Shown one piece after another: positions 1-4,758 of a DNA stretch of 6,626 nt. The notes beneath the pieces were generated by a model. It saw only the letters and a list, made by a program, of their open reading frames with translations. It searched no databases and was not told the origin of the DNA. The position numbers were made by a program, and so were the translations under genes. The DNA is from Bacteroidales bacterium (GTDB lineage: Bacteria; Bacteroidota; Bacteroidia; Bacteroidales; UBA7960), in contig SLRE01000077.1 in the NCBI GenBank assembly GCA_007131125.1, positions 1 through 6,626 of the forward strand, given 5' to 3'. Numbering within the stretch: the first letter of the stretch is position 1; each line of letters opens with the position of its first letter.

Positions 1-2
1 CA

Positions 3-506
3 GAGGTTATGGAATACGAAAATGATCTTTTGGTAAAACATACCGTTACCGGAGACGATGGGGAGAAGGTTTCCGAAGTGAGCTACCAGTATGATGAAAA
101 CGGGTTATTGCTGGAAACCCATGTTCAGGACTTCCAATCCGGAGCGGAGTATACAAAAGTTACCTCCTACGATGATAAGGGCCGGCGAAAAGCCTCGGCT
201 ACCTACGACAGCAACGAAGAACCCCTTGAAAGGCTGCTGTTCAGAGAAGATGAAAAAGGACGCCTGGTGGAAGTGGTTGAAGAAAACCGCAGAAAAAAGA
301 ACACCACCAAAATGCAATATGATGAAAAGGATAACATCATAAAGCAACAGGAATACGACCTGAATGGCGAACTGGTAAATGAAATTGAAAGGACCTATGA
401 TGAAGAAGGGCGGCTGCTGGAAAGCAGGGTCCATGTAAACCGGATGATGCCGGGGATAAGCCGGAATTATTCTGTAAGACACGAATATACCTTTTACCAG
501 GAATAG
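3..506 (+). CDS. YD-repeat (RHS-like) protein, C-terminal part, 5' truncated by window edge
   Basis: The frame is open to the left edge (bases 3-8 read Glu-Val before the first ATG at 9) and ends at TAG 504-506. There is no signal peptide or leader, so the true start is probably outside the window. Numbering from the ATG at 9, tyrosine-aspartate motifs occur at residues 28, 54, 66, 104, 116 and 130, several as YDE/DxG followed by a hydrophobic strand such as GLLLE, GRLVE and GRLLE. This is the pattern of YD/RHS-type beta-strand repeats. The composition is rich in Glu, Lys, Asp and Arg, with no membrane segment. In Bacteroidota such repeat proteins are usually exported, cell-surface or periplasmic, and mostly of unknown function. 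No RHS core-protease motif or toxin domain follows the repeats; the chain simply ends about 35 residues after the last one. It converges with the exbD operon. The repeat assignment is fairly secure; the function is unknown. Confidence 0.75.
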   Translation, partial: EVMEYENDLLVKHTVTGDDGEKVSEVSYQYDENGLLLETHVQDFQSGAEYTKVTSYDDKGRRKASATYDSNEEPLERLLFREDEKGRLVEVVEENRRKKNTTKMQYDEKDNIIKQQEYDLNGELVNEIERTYDEEGRLLESRVHVNRMMPGISRNYSVRHEYTFYQE

Positions 507-700
507 ATTCCGGCACTGATATCAGCTTATTTTTTGATTAAATCTTGCCAATGCCTTATTTGGTTATGAAGGGGAACTCATTATGAAATAATCCTTCCCA
601 TGTGTAACCTTTCTGCCTTCGCTCGTTTCTTAGGGCCAGCAAAACAAAGAGAGCCTGTATCCTGAGAAAATGTCCGTTATGTTTTTTCAAAAGAGAGCAA

Positions 701-732
701 AAAAAAAGGTGCCTGAAAAAGCACCTTTTTTT
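701..732. terminator. Bidirectional intrinsic terminator between convergent genes
   Basis: A perfect 12-bp inverted repeat (A7-GGTGC / GCACC-T7) has an 8-base loop at 713-720. The 5' arm starts in a run of nine A (699-707) and the 3' arm ends in seven T, so the hairpin has a U-tract on both strands. On the minus strand it lies 22 bases beyond the exbD2 stop and should end the exb operon. On the plus strand it lies about 195 bases after the YD-repeat gene and can end that transcript too. The rest of 507-753 holds no credible gene. A short palindrome at 516-525 (CTGATATCAG) followed by T-rich sequence is too small to call. Confidence 0.85.
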
Positions 733-753
733 AAGTAAGATATGCGTAATGCA

Positions 754-1224
754 CTAATTGCCGGTAACGTCCCCACGCAAGGTGGAGTAGTTAACCCTGA
801 GCGCATTTACATTTCGCAATTCCTGTTTTACATCGGTAACGATTCCCATTCTGGTGTCCCTGTCTACTTTCAGTGAAATGGTCATCAGGGGCCTTTCTGC
901 TTCTGAAATGGCTTCCCTTTCGGCAGAAATATACGAAGGGATGTCGGCAACAGAAGCGAAAGAATCACTCAGCTGTATTCTGGGCTCTGTACCATAAACC
1001 TGCGATTGAATGGGAGGGCCGATATAAATAAAACTTACCAGGGACCTACGCTCCAGTGGCTGGATCTCAGTCGCCTGCGGCAAGCTTGTGCGGACAAACA
1101 ATGTTGTTTCCCTCATGGTGGTAGTCACCATGAAAAAGAAGAGCAACATGAAGATAATATCGGGCAAAGAAGCCGTATTGATCTTCGGGGTTTTCTTTCC
1201 TTCTTCTTTTCTGAATCTTGCCAT
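754..1224 (-). CDS. exbD: ExbD/TolR family biopolymer transport protein (second ExbD, exbD2)
   Basis: A 156-residue protein with the ExbD/TolR layout: a basic cytoplasmic tail (residues 1-16), one transmembrane helix (about 20-37) and a periplasmic domain (about 40-156). The helix carries the aspartate of the SLPDIIFMLL motif (Asp22), which corresponds to the proton-path aspartate of E. coli ExbD/TolR, and ends in MVTTTM, a motif shared with its neighbour. The periplasmic part finishes with a strand-helix-strand stretch (about 113-146: ISLKVDRDT, GIVTDVKQELR, ALRVNYS) typical of the ExbD fold. The length is close to E. coli ExbD (about 140). It is the last gene of the exb operon: its ATG is one base after the exbD1 stop, a canonical Shine-Dalgarno precedes it, and a terminator follows 22 bases after its stop. 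Its inferred role is to couple the ExbB proton channel to a periplasmic partner such as TonB. A TolR-like role cannot be excluded. Confidence 0.93.
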   Translation of the reverse strand: MARFRKEEGKKTPKINTASLPDIIFMLLFFFMVTTTMRETTLFVRTSLPQATEIQPLERRSLVSFIYIGPPIQSQVYGTEPRIQLSDSFASVADIPSYISAEREAISEAERPLMTISLKVDRDTRMGIVTDVKQELRNVNALRVNYSTLRGDVTGN

Positions 1225-1225
1225 A

Positions 1226-1804
1226 TTAACGTCCTCCTTCTATATCTTTTGGTTCGGCTTCAGAAATGGCCATGGGAACAGCTTGACGAATGGCATTGAC
1301 CAGGTCTTCATCTGTGAGGTCTCTGAATCTTCTGCCAAAACGTTCACGGGATAGTTCATCCCGCAATTCGTTGATGGCAGCAGTCAGCTCGTTTTGAACC
1401 GCAATGTACATTTCATAAGAGGTTCCCCGGTCATTTTGAAGCGAAATAACGCCTCTTGACACCTCCACTTCACCAAGGTGTTCAATATCCCTGGTTACCT
1501 TTTCAGGCATGGTTGGGTCATTGGCGGGGTTTTCTAAGAATTCTTTGGTTTGCCTGCGCAAATCCTCAATGCGCCCCGGTTGTCCTTCCACCAACAAACG
1601 GTCGTTGCGGTCAACCAGGACCACAAACACGTTGCGTTCCCTAACCGGTGGTGGTTCCGGAGCAGCGGGGTCAATGGGCGGGGGCAGCATCCTGGTAATC
1701 CCTGTGTCTACATCCATGGTGGTGGTCACCAGGAAGAAAATCAGGAGCAGGAACGCAATGTCCGCCATTGATCCGGCATTGATCTCGGGGGTCATTCTAG
1801 CCAT
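1226..1804 (-). CDS. exbD: ExbD/TolR family biopolymer transport protein (first ExbD, exbD1)
   Basis: A 192-residue ExbD/TolR homologue with a short cytoplasmic tail (MARMTPEINAG), one transmembrane helix (about 13-30) containing the conserved aspartate in SMADIAFLLL (Asp15), and the same VTTTM helix end as exbD2. A proline-rich linker (about 40-53, PPPIDPAAPEPPP) leads into the periplasmic domain. That domain is longer than in E. coli ExbD (192 versus about 140 residues). It has an insertion around 85-115 and a charged C-terminal extension after the YIAVQNELTAAINELR strand-helix (about residues 152-192, with RRFRDLTDEDLVNAIRQAV and an acidic end). The start is supported by AAAGGAGA upstream. 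It sits 31 bases after the 106-residue membrane protein and one base before exbD2. Together with ExbB it would form the proton-driven motor. The two ExbDs are paralogous but clearly divergent outside the helix, which argues for distinct periplasmic partners or a heterodimer. Confidence 0.94.
   Translation of the reverse strand: MARMTPEINAGSMADIAFLLLIFFLVTTTMDVDTGITRMLPPPIDPAAPEPPPVRERNVFVVLVDRNDRLLVEGQPGRIEDLRRQTKEFLENPANDPTMPEKVTRDIEHLGEVEVSRGVISLQNDRGTSYEMYIAVQNELTAAINELRDELSRERFGRRFRDLTDEDLVNAIRQAVPMAISEAEPKDIEGGR
1233..1240 (-). promoter_or_regulatory. Strong Shine-Dalgarno site of exbD2
   Basis: On the minus strand GAAGGAGG lies 8 bases before the exbD2 ATG (1224). The site overlaps the last codons of exbD1 (Glu-Gly-Gly-Arg-stop), so the two genes are likely translationally coupled. 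Matches this good are uncommon in Bacteroidota, and here only the two exbD genes have one. Confidence 0.75.
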
Positions 1805-1811
1805 AGAGAAA

Positions 1812-1819
1812 TCTCCTTT
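1812..1819 (-). promoter_or_regulatory. Shine-Dalgarno site of exbD1
   Basis: AAAGGAGA on the minus strand ends 7 bases before the exbD1 ATG (1804), inside the 31-base spacer after the 106-residue gene. Here the sequence is under no coding constraint, so the match to the anti-Shine-Dalgarno is more likely to be functional. It also fixes the start of exbD1. Confidence 0.7.
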
Positions 1820-1835
1820 ATATTATAAACGTTTG

Positions 1836-2156
1836 TTATCTGAAAAACTTGTATACCTCGGTGAAAATGGCTGCAAGCAGGCCTAATCCTATAAGCAGCA
1901 TGGTCGCATTAATACCTGCCCCAACCCACTGCGACACAGTAGGGCCATAACCATGGGCTTCGTAGGGCTCGGCGGTGCTGATCAAATAAGAGAAAAATAT
2001 GATCACCAGTAAGCCGGCAAGGCCGATCAAAGTGCCTTTAGCCTTGCGGATATCCTGCCCAAACTGAATGATGGGAAAGACAATGGCACCTATTACGGCT
2101 ATGGCTACCAGGCCATAGGTCACGTAAATTGCGATGTTTATGATTGATTCACTCAT
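1836..2156 (-). CDS. Small three-helix membrane protein of the ExbBD operon, unknown function
   Basis: A 106-residue integral membrane protein with three hydrophobic segments (about residues 8-31, 41-60 and 81-98). The loop between the first two is basic (QDIRKAKG) and should be cytoplasmic. The loop between the second and third is acidic and aromatic (AEPYEAHGYGPT) and should be periplasmic. This gives an N-out, C-in topology, with a short amphipathic tail (FTEVYKFFR) in the cytoplasm. I recognise no named domain. It lies 16 bases after exbB and 31 bases before exbD1, all on one strand, so it is almost certainly co-transcribed with them. From memory, a small hypothetical membrane protein is common at this position in Bacteroidota ExbB-ExbD-ExbD operons. 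That suggests an accessory or assembly subunit of the motor; the role is inference from position. There is no Shine-Dalgarno before its ATG. Confidence 0.88.
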   Translation of the reverse strand: MSESIINIAIYVTYGLVAIAVIGAIVFPIIQFGQDIRKAKGTLIGLAGLLVIIFFSYLISTAEPYEAHGYGPTVSQWVGAGINATMLLIGLGLLAAIFTEVYKFFR

Positions 2157-2172
2157 GAGTTATCTGGGGTTT

Positions 2173-2979
2173 TTATTTTTGGTATTTGATTAAAATATCC
2201 ATGAAGGAAATGGTGGCATCTTCCATGGTGTTGACAATACCGTCGATTTTCGATACAATGTAGTTGTAGAAAACCTGAAGGATAACGGCAACAATCAGAC
2301 CAAATACGGTGGTCAAAAGAGCTACTTTAATACCGTCTGCAACAATGGAGGGTGAAATGTCACCAGCCGCTGCAATAGCGTCAAAGGCGCCGATCATACC
2401 AATTACCGTACCCATAAATCCAAGCATGGGGGCAATGGCGATAAACAGGGAGATCCAGGTGAGGTTCATCTCCAAACGGCCCATCAAAACACTACCATAA
2501 GAAACAATGGATTTTTCAACGATCTCCATGCCCTCGTTGTAGCGGTCAAGACCCTGGTAGTAAATGCTGGCTACAGGCCCGCGGGTGTTTTTGCAAACTT
2601 CTTTGGCTGCATCTACACCACCGGTTTTCAGGGCATCTTCTACCTTGTTCAGGAGCTTGTTGGTGTTGGTGGTTGAAAGGTTCAGGTAAATGATACGCTC
2701 AACACACAACCCAAGGCCAATGATCAAACACAAAAGAATGATACTCATAAACTCAGGCCCACCTTCAATAAACTGCTCTTTCAGTATGTAGTGAAAAGTC
2801 TGATCCTCGTAGTCAGGAGTCAGGGTAGGTTCCTCAAGGTCCGCAGGCGCAGGCTCCTCTGCAGGGAGAGTATCCACCACCTCAGTATCGGCGGCTGCTT
2901 CATCTTGTGCTACTGCCATGGTATTTAAACCAAAAGTAAGCATTCCTGCTACTGTCAAAAAGACGAATAATTTTTTCAT
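2173..2979 (-). CDS. exbB: ExbB/TolQ/MotA family proton channel protein with cleavable signal peptide
   Basis: A 268-residue inner-membrane proton-channel subunit. Residues 1-24 form a signal peptide (MKK, hydrophobic core, then AVA before Gln25). Residues 25-60 form an acidic, proline-containing periplasmic arm with 13 Asp/Glu and no Lys/Arg. Three transmembrane helices follow at about 78-100, 172-196 and 217-240. The large cytoplasmic domain lies between helices 1 and 2. The family signatures are in helices 2 and 3: APMLGFMGTVIGMIGAF (about 183-199) and KVALLTTVFGLIVAV (about 218-232), including the threonines that line the proton path in ExbB/TolQ. It is the first gene of the operon, 84 bases downstream of the tRNA-Ser on the same strand. 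The A-rich leader has no Shine-Dalgarno. It probably powers TonB-dependent outer-membrane transport; a TolQ-like envelope role is the alternative. Confidence 0.95.
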   Translation of the reverse strand: MKKLFVFLTVAGMLTFGLNTMAVAQDEAAADTEVVDTLPAEEPAPADLEEPTLTPDYEDQTFHYILKEQFIEGGPEFMSIILLCLIIGLGLCVERIIYLNLSTTNTNKLLNKVEDALKTGGVDAAKEVCKNTRGPVASIYYQGLDRYNEGMEIVEKSIVSYGSVLMGRLEMNLTWISLFIAIAPMLGFMGTVIGMIGAFDAIAAAGDISPSIVADGIKVALLTTVFGLIVAVILQVFYNYIVSKIDGIVNTMEDATISFMDILIKYQK

Positions 2980-3063
2980 AACTAATTCTGTTGGTTTTTG
3001 TTTTAAACGAAAATGTTAATTGATAATTCAGATTTTGGTTTTAATTTTTACAAGATGCAAAAA

Positions 3064-3154
3064 TGGCGGAGAGAAAGGGATTCGAACCCTTGATACGCTT
3101 TTGACGTATACACGCTTTCCAGGCGTGCGCCTTAGACCACTCGGCCACCTCTCC
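3064..3154 (-). tRNA. tRNA-Ser, anticodon GGA
   Basis: Read on the minus strand, this 91-base stretch folds as a class II tRNA. The acceptor GGAGAGG pairs with TCTCTCC (last pair G-T), followed by discriminator G and an encoded CCA (3064-3066). The D-arm is GCCGAGTGGTCTAAGGC. The anticodon stem CACGC/GCGTG encloses the loop CTGGAAA with anticodon GGA (plus-strand bases 3118-3120). The long variable arm has a 5-bp stem (ATACG/CGTAT), as expected for serine, and the T-arm is AAGGG-TTCGAAT-CCCTT. It should read UCC and UCU codons. Confidence 0.97.
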
Positions 3155-3224
3155 AGTTTTATGATCGTTGAAGGTTTGTTTTTTCAAGCTGCTAAATTAC
3201 AAAAAAATTAAAACATAATGATTT

Positions 3225-3249
3225 TTGGGAATTTTTTTGGATTCCCCAA
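3225..3249. repeat. Imperfect inverted repeat in the tRNA-Ser / PIN-PhoH divergent region
   Basis: TTGGGAAT (3225-3232) and ATTCCCCAA (3241-3249) can pair as an 8-bp stem with one bulged C around an 8-base T-rich loop. No T-tract follows on the plus strand, so it is not a standard terminator. It could be a protein-binding dyad or a leader hairpin, or chance in AT-rich DNA. The rest of 3155-3366 must hold the promoters of the tRNA and of the PIN-PhoH gene, but I see no full -33/-7 pair there; TAACTTTA at 3296-3303 is the nearest -7-like match. Confidence 0.3.
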
Positions 3250-3366
3250 CCCCTTAATTATTCTTATTTTTCATTCATATTGTAAAAAACTTGCCTAACT
3301 TTATGGTGCTTGCGATAAATTAAAATTTCTTTTTTCTCAATATTTAATATCAATTTAATACCAGGT

Positions 3367-4758
3367 ATGGAAAAAAAGTCTTCCACAACAAAGTCCTCCA
3401 AAAACACCAAAAACTTTGCCACAACCAAAGGGAAAAAAACCAAAAAAAATAAAATATTTGTTCTGGACACTTCTGTTATTATCTATAACCACCAGGCCAT
3501 CGTTAGTTTCGAAGAAAATGATGTGGCCATTCCCATTACAGTTTTAGAAGAATTAGACCGTTTTAAAAAAGGAAATGACACCAAAAATTTTGAAGCCAGG
3601 GAGTTTACACGGATCCTGGATGGGCTTTCACAGAAAAGCTCCCTGCAGGACTGGGTTTCTGTTGGTAATGAAAAAGGCGGAAGGGCCTGCGTTGTGATGA
3701 ACCAACCCCAGAAGGTAGACGCCTGCAAAATATTTGGAGAAGACAAACCCGACCACAGGATTTTAAATACGGCCATTTTCATGGCAGACAAATACCCCGA
3801 TCATAGGGTTATTTTGGTTTCAAAAGATATCAACCTGAGGTTAAAGGCAAAGTCCTTAAATATCCCTGCTGAAGATTTTGAAACCGGAAAGATTAAAAAC
3901 ATTGAAGAGCTTTATACCGGAAAAACCCACCTTGAGAATGTTGACCCAACAGTAATAGATCAACTTTATGAAACCGGATTTTGCGATATTGCCGACCTTG
4001 GCATCGAAAAAGGCATCCCAAACCATTATTATATTCTAACCGACGGAAAAAACTCGGTGCTGGCATACTTTAATGCTGTGGAACAGCAACTGAAAAGGAT
4101 TGAGAAACATACTGTTCAGCGGATTACTCCCCGCAATGCCGAACAGGTATTCGCCCTGCACGCCATCCTAAATCCCGATGTAAGGCTGGTTACCCTTCAG
4201 GGGGTGGCTGGTACCGGTAAAACCCTCCTGGCCCTGGCCGGAGCACTGGACCAAAAAGGAGCTTTCGACCAGCTTTTCGTGGCAAGGCCGGTGGTGCCCC
4301 TCGGAAACAGAGATATTGGATTTTTGCCCGGAGACATCAGCTCCAAAATAAGTCCATATATGGAGCCACTTTATGATAACCTGAAGTTTATTCAAACACA
4401 GTTTAGGGAAAAAGACCGGGAATTTAAAAACATTACCGAAGCCCTGGAAAATGAAAGCATCGTTGTGGCTCCACTGGCTTATATACGCGGGCGAAGCCTT
4501 TCCAATATTATTTTTATTATTGATGAAGCCCAGAACCTTACCCCTCACGAAGTGAAAACCATTATCACCAGGGCTGGCGAAAACACCAAAATGATCTTTA
4601 CTGGTGATATCTACCAGATCGACACTCCCTACCTTGATTCACAGAGTAATGGTTTGTCCTATCTGATTGACCGGGTGAAGCATCATCCCATTTATGCGCA
4701 TGTTCGCCTGGAAAAAGGGGAAAGGAGCGAACTGGCCAACCTTGCCAACAACCTTTAA
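3367..4758 (+). CDS. PIN domain - PhoH family ATPase (YlaK/PhoH2-like)
   Basis: A 463-residue cytoplasmic protein joining a PIN ribonuclease domain to a PhoH helicase-like ATPase. Residues 1-28 are a Lys/Ser/Thr-rich, probably disordered tail. The PIN domain (about 30-170) shows its acidic residues in KIFVLDTSV (Asp34), VLEELD (Glu61, Glu62, Asp63), PDHRILNTA (Asp129) and VSKDINLR (Asp154). The PhoH domain (about 250-463) has a Walker A motif GVAGTGKT (279-286), a Walker B IIFIIDEAQ (381-389, Asp386-Glu387), a sensor-like FTGD (411-414) and the C-terminal LEKGERSELA. The length is normal for the family and all expected catalytic residues are present. Characterised relatives (mycobacterial PhoH2) couple ATP-dependent RNA unwinding to cleavage, so an RNA-processing or RNA-decay role is likely. 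No Met occurs between residue 1 and residue 111, so the start is secure. No antitoxin-like gene is adjacent. Two A-tracts (A7 at 3433, A8 at 3442) lie in the tail-coding part. Confidence 0.95.
   Translation: MEKKSSTTKSSKNTKNFATTKGKKTKKNKIFVLDTSVIIYNHQAIVSFEENDVAIPITVLEELDRFKKGNDTKNFEAREFTRILDGLSQKSSLQDWVSVGNEKGGRACVVMNQPQKVDACKIFGEDKPDHRILNTAIFMADKYPDHRVILVSKDINLRLKAKSLNIPAEDFETGKIKNIEELYTGKTHLENVDPTVIDQLYETGFCDIADLGIEKGIPNHYYILTDGKNSVLAYFNAVEQQLKRIEKHTVQRITPRNAEQVFALHAILNPDVRLVTLQGVAGTGKTLLALAGALDQKGAFDQLFVARPVVPLGNRDIGFLPGDISSKISPYMEPLYDNLKFIQTQFREKDREFKNITEALENESIVVAPLAYIRGRSLSNIIFIIDEAQNLTPHEVKTIITRAGENTKMIFTGDIYQIDTPYLDSQSNGLSYLIDRVKHHPIYAHVRLEKGERSELANLANNL

Noticed and set aside
105..482. 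125-codon minus-strand open frame opposite the YD-repeat gene
   Set aside because: Phe/Ile-rich shadow of the Glu/Lys-rich repeats on the other strand, with no start signal or recognisable domain.
516..525. Palindrome CTGATATCAG after the YD-repeat stop as a terminator
   Set aside because: Only a 3-bp stem remains once a loop is allowed; the hairpin at 701-732 is far stronger.
1006..1354. Plus-strand open frames of 97 and 88 codons across the exbD1/exbD2 junction
   Set aside because: They oppose two clear ExbD genes and contain no plausible domain.
3020..3211. 63-codon plus-strand open frame across the tRNA
   Set aside because: It is the antisense of tRNA-Ser; its peptide (KGIRTLDTLLTYTRF...) is a well-known type of spurious call over tRNA genes.
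3218..3298. 26-codon hydrophobic plus-strand open frame before PIN-PhoH
   Set aside because: No ribosome-binding signal; its hydrophobicity follows from T-rich DNA, and it overlaps the dyad at 3225-3249.
3264..3470. 68-codon minus-strand open frame upstream of and overlapping PIN-PhoH, considered as an antitoxin
   Set aside because: Half of it is antisense to the Lys-rich tail, the composition is low-complexity Phe/Leu/Val, and it is on the opposite strand.
4168..4548. 126-codon minus-strand open frame inside the PIN-PhoH gene
   Set aside because: Antisense to the Walker A and Walker B region; coding pressure clearly belongs to the plus strand.
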